A stretch of 64,000 nt of DNA, taken from assembly GCF_035013165.1 (NCBI RefSeq), contig NZ_JAYGJQ010000003.1:124001-188000 (forward strand), in the 5' to 3' direction. The stretch's first letter is position 1, and each line of letters begins with the position of its first letter. The notes under the pieces were generated by a model. It had not been told where the DNA came from, made no database searches, and saw only the letters and a list, made by a program, of their open reading frames with translations. This DNA comes from Bacteriovorax sp. PP10. Its GTDB lineage: Bacteria; Bdellovibrionota; Bacteriovoracia; Bacteriovoracales; Bacteriovoracaceae. Below are positions 39,355 through 48,402 of this stretch, piece by piece. A program made the position numbers and the translations under genes.

Positions 39355-40386
39355 TCAGTGATATCGCCTTGTTTTAAGTGAAAGTGTTCGTTTATCAATA
39401 TAAGTCTGGGTGATTTTCGCATCTTTATGGTTGAGATAATCACGGACGTATAACAAATCTTTCGATTTTAAATAAAGTTCAGTGGCACAGGCCTTTCTAA
39501 AACTATGGGGTGTGATTCGAGTTGTGATCTCATTGTTGGGAATGGCCCTTTCAATGATCTTGATAATTTTGTTGTACATGGCCTTCGGTGAATAGGCCTT
39601 CCCTTTTTTGGTTTGAAAAAGAAAAATTTTATTGAATTCATTTACGCCGACATAAAAATTAAAATTCTTAAAAATAAGTTCGTCTTTTTGAATCACTAAC
39701 GTGTGAACATATCCACCTTTGCGATTAAAAGTAATCGTGCGTGAAGCACGGTCAAAGTTTGAAATTTTAAGCTCACAAAGTTCACTTAAACGAAGGCCCC
39801 CATAATAAAGCAGATAGAGGATTAATCGCTCACTGGTTCTAAAGGTTTGTTCTTCAATTTTTTTGAAGTCGGCCTTATCTATCATGGTCGTTGGGACCAC
39901 ATCAATTTCTTTAAGAGTAATTGCGTGGATTTTACTCTTCACCGGATTCTTATTAAATTTATCCGAGGTGTCTTCATGGGTTTCTTTCAAATACTCGAAG
40001 AAATTCTTAAGGCTGGATAAATGGCGGCGTCTAGAGGACACACTCATGGGACTTTGGAAAAATAGGAGATACTTTTCCGTACGTTTTTTAAAGAAGGCCT
40101 TCCCTATTATAAATTTGAACCATAATAAAAAAATCGTTCCTGGATTTTCGCCATTTCTGATGACTTCCTGGTGAACATTTCCGCCATTGCCTAAAAATTC
40201 TTTATATTTCCCGATGGTTTCACCGTTCACTTTTTCAATTTTTTGATGCTCTTCGTGCTCCATCCATTGAAAAAATTTTAGCAAATCAGCTCTATAGTTT
40301 CTGATCGTATGTTCCGATTTATTTAAGCGTCTTAAATTTTGAAGGTATTCATCGAGCAATAGATGCGATGTAGGCAGGCTTTCCAA
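39355..40386 (-). CDS. Tyrosine recombinase with an inserted segment
   Basis: A 343-residue phage-integrase-type recombinase. The catalytic set is complete: Arg199 (GGLRLSEL), Lys223 (FNRKGG), His294 and Arg297 (HSFRKAC), His320 (LNHKDAK) and Tyr329 (TQTYID). The N-terminal SAM-like DNA-binding domain is interrupted at about residues 67-112 by a segment rich in hydrophobic and basic residues (TIFLLWFKFIIGKAFFKK). The usual SSRRRHLSSLKNFFEYL helix follows it. The gene stands alone, and no other phage or transposon gene is near. It is more like a chromosomal Xer-type enzyme than a phage integrase, but its role is unknown. Confidence 0.88.
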   Translation of the reverse strand: MESLPTSHLLLDEYLQNLRRLNKSEHTIRNYRADLLKFFQWMEHEEHQKIEKVNGETIGKYKEFLGNGGNVHQEVIRNGENPGTIFLLWFKFIIGKAFFKKRTEKYLLFFQSPMSVSSRRRHLSSLKNFFEYLKETHEDTSDKFNKNPVKSKIHAITLKEIDVVPTTMIDKADFKKIEEQTFRTSERLILYLLYYGGLRLSELCELKISNFDRASRTITFNRKGGYVHTLVIQKDELIFKNFNFYVGVNEFNKIFLFQTKKGKAYSPKAMYNKIIKIIERAIPNNEITTRITPHSFRKACATELYLKSKDLLYVRDYLNHKDAKITQTYIDKRTLSLKTRRYH

Positions 40387-40479
40387 ATTTTTTAATCCTT
40401 TAAAAAATGCGGTTGATGAGAAGTCTAAATTTTTACGTGCAGGTCTTGATAGCTTCCAAAAAATTCAATCAGAAACAAA

Positions 40480-40515
40480 AAAAGCTACATATAATTTATA
40501 TTATATGTAGCTTTT
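40480..40515. terminator. Strong intrinsic terminator
   Basis: AAAAGCTACATATAA (40480-40494) and its exact complement TTATATGTAGCTTTT (40501-40515), with a six-base loop and A/T runs at both ends. It separates the 676-residue protein gene from the recombinase gene. Confidence 0.9.
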
Positions 40516-40556
40516 TAATTTTAAGTCAAAGAAATCGTTAACTTTTTCTGTAATAG

Positions 40557-42587
40557 CTAATTTAAGCCCAAAATATCTTCAAGCACTGTATCTTCATGCA
40601 TAGATTTATCTACAGACACATCTGTATCTTCCATTTGGTGATCTTCATCAGTCACGCGAAGGTCGTATTCACGATTTGAGATTCTCGATTGAGCTTGAGC
40701 AAGCTCGTTGTAAAGAGCACGGTAGTTTAACTTCCCATATTCGAAATTTACAGCGCCCAAATCTTTTCCAGTCATCTCAATTTTGAAGTAAATAAGTTCT
40801 TCAAGTTTTTCCTGAGGCAATAATGAGATTAAAAATCCCACGCCAATTTTGTTGAAAATTCCGTGCTCATTTAGCTTCACAAGTTTACGAGTCATAATCT
40901 CTGAATCGTTTTCTTTGTTTTGAAGAATCGAGTAAATATCATCAGCAAGATTTTCTAAACGCTCTTCTTTGATGAAGCGGTTAATGAAAAGGAAGTCCTT
41001 CAGTTTGCTTAAAGTTGAATCAGAGTCGTCCAGAACGTGCTCTTTTTTCTTTTTAACTGTGTAGGCAACCAGGAGTTTGCGTAATTCCTCTTTAGAGTAA
41101 ACATTTAGGTATTTAAACCCTTGGGCCTTTAAAACCAATTGGAAGTAGATACGAGTATCGATTTTCTTTTTACCGTCTTTCCATTCAGGAAGGTCTAATT
41201 TATCTGAGAATTGAGCAGGGATTTGGCCAATGAGAAATTTTTGAATAGCTTTTTGCTCAGGAGCTCTGAAAAACTTATCTTTACGCTCAAAAGTTAAACC
41301 AAAATCAGGGTTCTTCTTTTTTGTGTCTTCAGAGTTAAGTCTTGGAATCAAACCATAGTTGTTCTGGAAGCTTTGATCTTTTAAATCAAGGAACCATTTA
41401 TCTGTCTTGGTTTGCATATATTTTGAGTATGTAGGGTATAGGAACTCAAGATTGTTTTCGTTCTTATCAATATAAGTCACTTTGTTTTCAGTATATGTAT
41501 TGTCTTTTTTGAAAGACGTTACAAGTAGAGCAAGTTTTAAGTGTTTTGCTTCTGCTTTATAGTTATTGAATCCTTTGAAGATTCTTGAAACTCTGCGGTC
41601 TTTTGGCTCACGTGTTTTATCAGCTTCAAAAATTTTGTCAGCTTTTTCATATGAAGAAATAAGTTTTTCTTTAAGATCTGCACCGTCAAACTTATTCATG
41701 ACAATAACGTCTTTGAATTTTAACGTTGATTTTAAAATCTGGTTGTAAGCATCTTTGGCCTCATCATTTTTTAAATCAAAAACGTAGTCTACGATAAATT
41801 GTGAACCGGGATTGATTCCATAACCTAGCTCTACAAGGTCTTGTTCAACTAAACGGTCAATCTGTCTGTCTAAAACTCTTACACCGAAGAACTTGAAAGA
41901 AAGTCCTGCTTCAGCGCTCGTTCCGCGAGAGTATCCACGGCGTGACATAAGCTTTAAACGAACGTGAGTTTCGTCAACTTTAAAAACCTGAACAATAAAC
42001 TCTCCGCTCACGATCCAGTAAACACTGGCACCGGCATCAACAACAACTGAGCCTGCTGTCGAAGTAGAAACACCTGCAGAAGCGGCAACGTTGAGTGTTG
42101 CTGGCATACTAACGAAGTCACCAACATTTAAATTTTTAAGAGCAAGATCAGCACTTAGTGGAAGTCTTTTTGGAGTGTAGGGAAGTGACTTAACCGCTTC
42201 CTTTTTATTTTTAAATTGTCTTACGAAAAAGAAGCTGTTTTTTCTATCAATAGAAAATGAAAAAGGAGTGTCAGCAAAATTGTCAATCATGTCACCTACA
42301 TCAACACCGGTTTTTAAATCCCACTTGTCGATACGTGTGTAGTATTGATCCATATATGAAGCTTCAACTTCATAACGATACTTTGTTGAAATATTAATCC
42401 CGTTAACGAGATCAAAATCTCCCAGGTCAGCACTAAAGCTAATGTCTAGATCTGCGATTTCATCACGCACTTTTTTTGGCAGTTCTCTGTTGTCAAGAAA
42501 GTCCCCAAGACCTGCTTGTGAAACCTGAATACTGAAAGCGGTTGTAAGAATCGACGCGAGTAAAAATCGAAATGTTAAATTTTTCAT
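40557..42587 (-). CDS. Large exported protein, unknown
   Basis: A 676-residue protein with a signal peptide (MKNLTFRFLLASILTTAFSIQVSQA). The first 300 residues look beta-rich (LDISFSADLGDFDL, LALKNLNVGDFVSMPATLNV, GSVVVDAGASVYWIVSGEF). The last 350 are mostly helical and charged. It has no Cys in the mature part and no lipobox. I do not recognise a family. The size and two-part structure suggest a surface or periplasmic protein particular to this lineage. It is divergent from dedA and ends at a strong terminator. Confidence 0.82.
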   Translation of the reverse strand: MKNLTFRFLLASILTTAFSIQVSQAGLGDFLDNRELPKKVRDEIADLDISFSADLGDFDLVNGINISTKYRYEVEASYMDQYYTRIDKWDLKTGVDVGDMIDNFADTPFSFSIDRKNSFFFVRQFKNKKEAVKSLPYTPKRLPLSADLALKNLNVGDFVSMPATLNVAASAGVSTSTAGSVVVDAGASVYWIVSGEFIVQVFKVDETHVRLKLMSRRGYSRGTSAEAGLSFKFFGVRVLDRQIDRLVEQDLVELGYGINPGSQFIVDYVFDLKNDEAKDAYNQILKSTLKFKDVIVMNKFDGADLKEKLISSYEKADKIFEADKTREPKDRRVSRIFKGFNNYKAEAKHLKLALLVTSFKKDNTYTENKVTYIDKNENNLEFLYPTYSKYMQTKTDKWFLDLKDQSFQNNYGLIPRLNSEDTKKKNPDFGLTFERKDKFFRAPEQKAIQKFLIGQIPAQFSDKLDLPEWKDGKKKIDTRIYFQLVLKAQGFKYLNVYSKEELRKLLVAYTVKKKKEHVLDDSDSTLSKLKDFLFINRFIKEERLENLADDIYSILQNKENDSEIMTRKLVKLNEHGIFNKIGVGFLISLLPQEKLEELIYFKIEMTGKDLGAVNFEYGKLNYRALYNELAQAQSRISNREYDLRVTDEDHQMEDTDVSVDKSMHEDTVLEDILGLN

Positions 42588-42707
42588 CTGAAATCCCTTG
42601 GTATTATGCGCGTATCTTAGCTCCTTATATTGCTGTGTACCACTCGGAGATTAGGAGTATGTATTTTTTACTAGGTAGTACAAAGGTTGTTTGATAAACT
42701 TTTCCCA

Positions 42708-43322
42708 ATGGAAATCTTTGATCCTCTTTTAAAAATTGCGACTGATCCACTCGCTTTTTTTCAATTTTTTGGCTACTTAGGCCTTGCTGCAATTTTGTTT
42801 GCAGAAGTTGGGTTATTTGGATTTTTTCTTCCAGGGGATTCACTGCTTCTAACTCTTGGATTGATCTCGGCAAAAGGCGATATCGATATCAAAATCCTGA
42901 TCCCATCTTTACTGGTGGCCACTATTCTAGGTGATCATTTTAGTTATTTTCTAGGCCGCAAATTTGCTGACTGGACCAAGAAGAATATGAATAAAATTCT
43001 TTTAGAGGAAAAGCATCTTGATATGGCCCACACCTTTTATTTAAAGCATGGTGGAAAGACTATTTTATTTTGTAAGTTTATTGCCTTCGTTAGAACGTTC
43101 GCACCTTTCATTGCTGGTACAAGTAAAATGAGTTATCTCAAGTTTACTTTATACGAAGTGGCCGGAGCAGTACTATGGGTGGTTGGAATCGTCGGTGGGG
43201 CCCATTACCTTGGTAAAACAGTCGACTTTGACATCACTGCTTATTTTCACTATTTTGTCATACTGTTGATTATTTTGCTCATTTCTCCATTTTTTTTAAA
43301 ATTCTTCAAGAATAAGCGATAA
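42708..43322 (+). CDS. DedA-family membrane protein
   Basis: A 204-residue VTT/DedA protein with about five membrane segments. Motifs are EVGLFGFFLPGDSLLLTLG, ILGDHFSYFLGRK and the family hallmark FIAFVRTFAPFIAGTSKM with its Arg. Members of this family flip undecaprenyl phosphate or other lipids and couple to the proton gradient. The ATG at 42708 is chosen; an in-frame TTG at 42687 would add seven residues. Neither has a clear ribosome binding site. Confidence 0.9.
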   Translation: MEIFDPLLKIATDPLAFFQFFGYLGLAAILFAEVGLFGFFLPGDSLLLTLGLISAKGDIDIKILIPSLLVATILGDHFSYFLGRKFADWTKKNMNKILLEEKHLDMAHTFYLKHGGKTILFCKFIAFVRTFAPFIAGTSKMSYLKFTLYEVAGAVLWVVGIVGGAHYLGKTVDFDITAYFHYFVILLIILLISPFFLKFFKNKR

Positions 43323-43372
43323 TAAAATCATAAAATATTAAATGACCCCTATTTATAAATCGCGAGGATTTT

Positions 43373-44719
43373 ATGAAGACTATTAAGAAAGATTTAACCC
43401 TGACCCTCAAAGATGGTGCTCATCGTGAATTCCGAACTGATGACTTCTGGAGAACAATTCCTGCATGGAAAGATGTCTCTAAAGAAGAGTTCAGCGATCA
43501 CATGTGGCAGATGAAAAATTCAATTAAAAAAGTAGAACAAGTTAAAACTGTTCTTGCTGAACTATGTACTGAAGAATTTTACCAGGACATGCTGGACGGA
43601 CAACATAAGACGCCGATGAACATCAGGATCACTCCTTATGTATTCGCACTAATTGACTGGAAAGATCCGGTCAACGATCCACTTAGAAAACAATTCCTTC
43701 CGATTGGATCACAATTCCTACCGGATCATCCTTACTATGAAGCTGATTCACTTCACGAAGATGTGGATTCACCGGTTCCAGGTCTGACTCACAGATACTA
43801 TGACAAAGTTTTATTCTTACCGACGACTATCTGTCCGGTTTACTGTTCATACTGTACGCGCTCACGCCTTATTGGTGGATCGACTGAGACAGTTGAAAAA
43901 GAAACTTACGGTGTTAACACGGCAAGAATGGAAGCGGCGTTTGAATACATCAGAAACACTCCTCAAGTTGAAGACGTGGTTATCTCTGGTGGTGATGCTT
44001 TCATGCTTACATCAAAACAATTAACTTATATCGGGGAAAGTTTATTAAACATCCCACATATCAGACGTATTCGTTTTGCCACGAAAGGGATTGCGATCTA
44101 TCCACAAAAAATTACTTCAGACCATGAATGGTTCAACGCTCTATGCGGTGTTCATCAAATGGGGAAAGATATGGGGAAATCAGTAGTGGTTCACACTCAC
44201 TTTTCTTCACCAAAAGAAATTACCATTTACTCTAAGATGGCGATGGATAGATTATTTGCTGCCGGAATTATCGTAAGAAACCAAGCGGTTCTTCAAGAAG
44301 GTGTTAACGACAGTATCAACGACATGGTTCTTCTGATCCGTCAGATGGAGTACATGAACGTTCAACCATACTACGTTTATATCCACGATATGGTTCCAGG
44401 GTGCGAGCACTTTAGAACAACTATCGCTGAATCAGTAGCTCTTGAAAAAGCAATGCGTGGGACGACTGCCGGATTCAACACACCAACTTTCGTGTGTGAT
44501 GCTCCAGGTGGTGGTGGTAAACGCCATATCGCTTCTTACGAATACTATGATGAAGAAAACGGGATTTCAGTTTGGACAGCACCAAACGTAAAACCGGGCG
44601 AAGTCTTTTTCTACTTCGATCCAATCAGAAAGCTATCACCGGAAGCTCAAGCTCGTTGGGCCGATCCAATGATGCGTGAAAAGATGATCGCCGACGCTAA
44701 AGCAAAAGCAGGATTTTAA
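43373..44719 (+). CDS. kamA: KamA-type radical SAM protein (lysine 2,3-aminomutase family)
   Basis: A 448-residue radical SAM enzyme. The iron-sulphur cluster Cys are 154, 158 and 161 (TTICPVYCSYCTRS). The two substrate-binding Asp of lysine 2,3-aminomutase appear to be kept: one in YIHDMVPGCEHFRT and one in FVCDAPGGGGKR. The PLP-binding region KRHIASYEYY follows the latter. It would convert L-lysine to beta-lysine, but no ablB acetyltransferase is next to it, so the substrate should be treated as open. GAGG lies upstream of the start. It leads a three-gene run with an M14 peptidase and a hydrolase. Confidence 0.92.
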   Translation: MKTIKKDLTLTLKDGAHREFRTDDFWRTIPAWKDVSKEEFSDHMWQMKNSIKKVEQVKTVLAELCTEEFYQDMLDGQHKTPMNIRITPYVFALIDWKDPVNDPLRKQFLPIGSQFLPDHPYYEADSLHEDVDSPVPGLTHRYYDKVLFLPTTICPVYCSYCTRSRLIGGSTETVEKETYGVNTARMEAAFEYIRNTPQVEDVVISGGDAFMLTSKQLTYIGESLLNIPHIRRIRFATKGIAIYPQKITSDHEWFNALCGVHQMGKDMGKSVVVHTHFSSPKEITIYSKMAMDRLFAAGIIVRNQAVLQEGVNDSINDMVLLIRQMEYMNVQPYYVYIHDMVPGCEHFRTTIAESVALEKAMRGTTAGFNTPTFVCDAPGGGGKRHIASYEYYDEENGISVWTAPNVKPGEVFFYFDPIRKLSPEAQARWADPMMREKMIADAKAKAGF

Positions 44720-44726
44720 TTATTAT

Positions 44727-45701
44727 ATGTTCAAAGAACTAACAGAAGTAGCAAAGCTCATAGACTCAATTGAGCTTTGCTCTCCTGAAGTTAAGGCCCT
44801 TATCCGGCCAGAAGTGCTCACCCATATTGAGTACCAAAACGAATCACTTCCCATTCATGCTTTTGTTATTGGATCTACCGATAAGTCGGCCCCTACAATG
44901 GGTTTATTCGGTGGAGTCCATGGTTTAGAGCGCGTGGGAACTCATGTTCTCCTGGGATTTCTTAAAAGTTTTTTCATTCAATTAGAATGGGATAAAGGAC
45001 TGCAGGAATCATTAAAACATTACCGCATCGTCGCTATTCCTTTAATTAATCCAGTCGGGATGAAGTATCACAAACGATCTAACGGCAACGGCGTGGACCT
45101 GATGAGAAACTCTCCGATAGAAGCTGGCAAAGGAAAGTTCTATCAAATTTATCGCGGTCACAGAATCAGCAATAAACTTCCTTGGTATAGAGGATCACAG
45201 ACGCTGGAAAAAGAATTCCAGGCGGTCGAGTCCTTTGTAAAAAGAGAAATGTTTCCGGCGAAGATTTCAATGGGGCTAGATTTTCATTCAGGCTTTGGCC
45301 TGAAAGATCGTCTTTGGTTTCCTTACGCTAAAAGTAGTGACCCCTTTTTATTTAAAGACGTCGTTGAGCGCGCCGTAAATCTTTACGAGACAACTCACCC
45401 TCATCATATTTATAAAATTGAGCAGCAATCAGACTCCTATACCACTCACGGTGATATGTGGGACTACATGTTTGAAGAATCAAGACGCCTTCATCCCGAC
45501 AATATCTTCATCCCATGGACATTGGAAATGGGGTCGTGGAGTTGGCTTAAGAAAAATCCTATTCAGTTATTTTCCAGACAAGGATTTTTTAATCCGGTGG
45601 TAGAGCATAGATTCCAAAGAACGATGAGAAGGCATTATATCTTGATTGAATTCATCACCAGACTAATGCAAAACACGACAACATGGACGACTAAATCATG
45701 A
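44727..45701 (+). CDS. M14-family zinc carboxypeptidase-like protein
   Basis: A 324-residue protein with the M14 zinc ligands His65 and Glu68 (GGVHGLERVG) and His187 (LDFHSGFG). The substrate-binding Arg127 is in VDLMRN, and the catalytic Glu is probably Glu267 (WTLEMGSW). No signal peptide is visible, so it acts in the cytoplasm. It starts seven bases after the KamA-type gene. Cytoplasmic M14 enzymes often trim small peptides, amidated substrates or wall peptides. The role here is unknown. Confidence 0.85.
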   Translation: MFKELTEVAKLIDSIELCSPEVKALIRPEVLTHIEYQNESLPIHAFVIGSTDKSAPTMGLFGGVHGLERVGTHVLLGFLKSFFIQLEWDKGLQESLKHYRIVAIPLINPVGMKYHKRSNGNGVDLMRNSPIEAGKGKFYQIYRGHRISNKLPWYRGSQTLEKEFQAVESFVKREMFPAKISMGLDFHSGFGLKDRLWFPYAKSSDPFLFKDVVERAVNLYETTHPHHIYKIEQQSDSYTTHGDMWDYMFEESRRLHPDNIFIPWTLEMGSWSWLKKNPIQLFSRQGFFNPVVEHRFQRTMRRHYILIEFITRLMQNTTTWTTKS

Positions 45702-46426
45702 GAGCACTTTTCTTAAGAGGACTCACTAGAGAAATCCGCCATTGGGATGGACTGCCGGAAAAATTTCAGGCCTTAACCGGAATACCGGTTATTACTTTAG
45801 ATTTGCCTGGAGCAGGTGAGAATGCTGCTCTCACGTCCCCTACAAACATCAATCACTATGTTGAATTTTTACGTAAGCATTTACCTAAAGGGGGGCCGAT
45901 CACTTTAATCGGTATCTCAATGGGCGGAATGATCGCTCTTCGCTGGGCCGAATTGTACCCTGGTGAAGTCCATAAAGTTTTTACGATTAATTCTTCTGCC
46001 AACAATCTCTCAACAGCTAATGAGCGCTTCAATTTAAGTCACTGGAGAGTCTTGCTAAAAGTTTTGATGACTAGTGACCTTGAAAACAAAGAAAAGCTTA
46101 TTTTAAGTATTACGACGAATCTCATTACTGATCAAAAAAAAGAAGAATTAGGAAAGTACTTTAAACAAGTCCAACTCGAGCACCCGGTTTCTAAAAGATC
46201 GAGTTTAAATCAACTCTTTGCCGGACGCAGTTTTCAGGTATTCAGAAAATCCGAAGTACCCACTCATGTGATTTATTCCTTGGGAGACCGCTTAGTCCAT
46301 TCAAGTTGCTCAAAAAAGCTCGCCGAGGTTCTTAAGGCACAAGTACATATCCATCCAGACGCTGGCCACGATATCCCACTGGACGCTCCAGAATGGCTTT
46401 TATCGGTTTTGGCGAACAATATTTAA
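45698..46426 (+). CDS. Alpha/beta hydrolase
   Basis: A 242-residue alpha/beta hydrolase. The nucleophile elbow is GISMGG (Ser74), and the catalytic His is in DAGHDIPLDAP. The oxyanion region is LRGLTREIRHW. It overlaps the M14 gene by four bases (ATGA), so the two are translated together. The size is like BioH or small esterases. The substrate is unknown. Confidence 0.88.
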   Translation: MRALFLRGLTREIRHWDGLPEKFQALTGIPVITLDLPGAGENAALTSPTNINHYVEFLRKHLPKGGPITLIGISMGGMIALRWAELYPGEVHKVFTINSSANNLSTANERFNLSHWRVLLKVLMTSDLENKEKLILSITTNLITDQKKEELGKYFKQVQLEHPVSKRSSLNQLFAGRSFQVFRKSEVPTHVIYSLGDRLVHSSCSKKLAEVLKAQVHIHPDAGHDIPLDAPEWLLSVLANNI

Positions 46427-46534
46427 ATTCAGTACGTTTAAAGTGAACCATTTGTTTTAGATTATTGAATTTATTTTTCAAATGGCCGTGTTACATTTTA
46501 TACTGTCACAAATATATTTTTGGAGAATGCTTAA

Positions 46535-47428
46535 ATGAAGCGAATTTTTATTTTCATGGCCGTATCGCTACTTATTTCAATTACGATTAGTACCATCATG
46601 TCTGTTCTTGGTATCGGACACTATATCTCTCAAGGCGGAATCCAGTACGGAACCCTTATGGCGTTTTGTTTACTTTGGGGTATCGGTGGTTCACTTATCG
46701 GTTTATGCCTTTCAAAGATGCTTGCTAAATGGACAATGGGAGTTCAGATCGTAACTCTTGAAGGCCCACACAGAAACATCGTTGAAAAAGTTCACCGTCT
46801 ATCAAGACGTGCTGGTTTAACAGAAATGCCGGAAGTTGGTATTTATCAGTCTCCGGATGTAAACGCATTCGCGACAGGTAGATCAAGAAACAGCTCATTG
46901 GTTGCTGTCTCAACTGGTCTTTTAACTCGTATGGATGATGCTGAAGTTGAAGGAGTCTTAGCTCACGAAGTGGCCCACATTGCCAACGGAGACATGGTTA
47001 CGATGGCCTTGGTTCAAGGTGTAGTAAACGCTTTCGTTATGTTCCTATCTAGAATTATTGCTTTCGCTATTTCTCAAGCAATGAGAAGCGACGATAGAGA
47101 TGAGCCGCAAAGCCCATGGGCCAATATGCTTATCACTATGGCCTTAGATGTTGTCATCGGATTCTTAGCAATGCCAATCATCGCATGGTTTTCTCGTTAC
47201 AGAGAGTTCCGTGCAGATAAAGGCGGAGCAGATCTTGCTGGACGAGAAAAAATGATTGCTGCACTTGAGTCTCTTCAGAGAGCTTACCCACAATTAGCGG
47301 AAGGTAAGAATGAAGCAGAACCAAATTTCCGTTCGATGCAAATTTCATCAAAGGGAAGTTTCATGGCATTGTTTTCAACTCACCCGCCATTAGACGTGAG
47401 AATTGCTGCCCTTAAAAAAGCTATGTAA
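46535..47428 (+). CDS. htpX: Protease HtpX
   Basis: A 297-residue M48B membrane zinc metalloprotease, which degrades damaged membrane proteins. Zinc ligands are His144 and His148 with catalytic Glu145 (AHEVAHIANGDM). The third ligand is the Glu in REFRADKGGA. Two N-terminal and two central hydrophobic segments fit the usual topology. GGAGAATGC precedes the ATG. It ends one base before the convergent gene's stop, with no terminator between. Confidence 0.96.
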   Translation: MKRIFIFMAVSLLISITISTIMSVLGIGHYISQGGIQYGTLMAFCLLWGIGGSLIGLCLSKMLAKWTMGVQIVTLEGPHRNIVEKVHRLSRRAGLTEMPEVGIYQSPDVNAFATGRSRNSSLVAVSTGLLTRMDDAEVEGVLAHEVAHIANGDMVTMALVQGVVNAFVMFLSRIIAFAISQAMRSDDRDEPQSPWANMLITMALDVVIGFLAMPIIAWFSRYREFRADKGGADLAGREKMIAALESLQRAYPQLAEGKNEAEPNFRSMQISSKGSFMALFSTHPPLDVRIAALKKAM

Positions 47429-47429
47429 T

Positions 47430-48383
47430 TTACAAACTGACAGGTAGTCGTGAGAGAGTTTTTTGGTAATCGCTAACTAACTCTTTCATGACTTCTTCGA
47501 CAGACGGAATATCTTTAATCAAACTGACAATCTGACCAACTTCTAATTCCCCTTGATCAACATCACCATTAAGCATTCCATTCATCGCACGATACTTTCC
47601 AAGATGCTCATCTAGTTTTGTTTTGAGTTCATCGCCCATGTACTGATTTTCAATTTGTTTGATTTCAAGAGCAAATTGATTTGATAAAAGCCTGACGGGA
47701 ACAGTGCTTCTCATCGCCATTTGAGTTGAGTGAGGAAGTGCGTTTAAAGCAAGCTTCTTAAAGTTGTCGTGAGCGCTTGATTCACGGGTCATAAGAAAGC
47801 GCGTGCCTAATTGAACACCGTCGGCACCAAGAGCAAGGACAGCGGCAATAGCGCTTCCAGAAGCGATTCCACCGGCAGCGATCAACGGGATTTTTACAGC
47901 AGATCTTACTTGGGGGATTAAAGTGAGTGTTGTGATTTCTTCGCGCCCATTATGGCCACCAGCTTCAAAGCCTTCAGCAACAATAGCATCCACGCCGGCA
48001 TCAGCACATTTAACGGCAAGTTCGGGCGAAGAAGTTACGTGAACGACAGTGGCCCCTTTATCTTTTAAAAAATTTGTAAATTTCTTAGGAGATCCGGCCG
48101 AAGTAAAAAAGATTTTCACTCCAAGATTAAGCGCTAATTCAATTTGCTCTTGAGCGCCAGGATAGAGTAGCGGAACATTCACACCAAAAGGTTTATTCGT
48201 TAGCCCCTGTGCCTTAATAATGTGAGTGCGTAGAAGATCAGGCTTCATAGAGCCTGCACCAATTAAACCCAGGCCACCTGAGTTTGATACAGCGGCCGCC
48301 AGTTTTGCACCAGACACCCAAACCATACCACCTTGAACGATAGGGTATTTAACATTAAAAAGTTTTGTGATGGGATTATTCAT
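47430..48383 (-). CDS. FMN-dependent oxidoreductase: nitronate monooxygenase or FabK-like enoyl-ACP reductase
   Basis: A 317-residue TIM-barrel flavoprotein. The start is set at 48383 (MNNPITKLFNVKYPIVQGGM), because the longer frame to 48434 overlaps the upstream kinase gene. Motifs are IVQGGMVWVSGAKLAAAVSN, SNSGGLGLIGAG, the catalytic His region EGFEAGGHNG and AAGGIASG plus GADGVQLGTRF for FMN. This is shared by nitronate monooxygenases and FabK. The N-terminal GGLGLIGAGSM and the KPFGVNV strand lean towards FabK. Absence or presence of another enoyl-ACP reductase in the genome would decide. Confidence 0.85.
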   Translation of the reverse strand: MNNPITKLFNVKYPIVQGGMVWVSGAKLAAAVSNSGGLGLIGAGSMKPDLLRTHIIKAQGLTNKPFGVNVPLLYPGAQEQIELALNLGVKIFFTSAGSPKKFTNFLKDKGATVVHVTSSPELAVKCADAGVDAIVAEGFEAGGHNGREEITTLTLIPQVRSAVKIPLIAAGGIASGSAIAAVLALGADGVQLGTRFLMTRESSAHDNFKKLALNALPHSTQMAMRSTVPVRLLSNQFALEIKQIENQYMGDELKTKLDEHLGKYRAMNGMLNGDVDQGELEVGQIVSLIKDIPSVEEVMKELVSDYQKTLSRLPVSL

Positions 48384-48402
48384 ATTCACTATGATAGCGA
48401 AT

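Noticed and set aside
39300-40480. Integrative element or prophage at the recombinase gene
   Set aside because: No tRNA, direct repeat, phage or conjugation gene is nearby, and flanking genes are ordinary chromosomal ones.
42625-42873. Minus-strand 82-codon frame over the dedA start
   Set aside because: No ribosome binding site or recognisable product; it is antisense to a clear DedA N-terminus.
43373-44719. EpmB (EF-P beta-lysylation) identity
   Set aside because: The protein is longer than EpmB (about 340 residues), keeps both lysine-mutase Asp, and no epmA or efp is adjacent; it remains possible but is not supported here.
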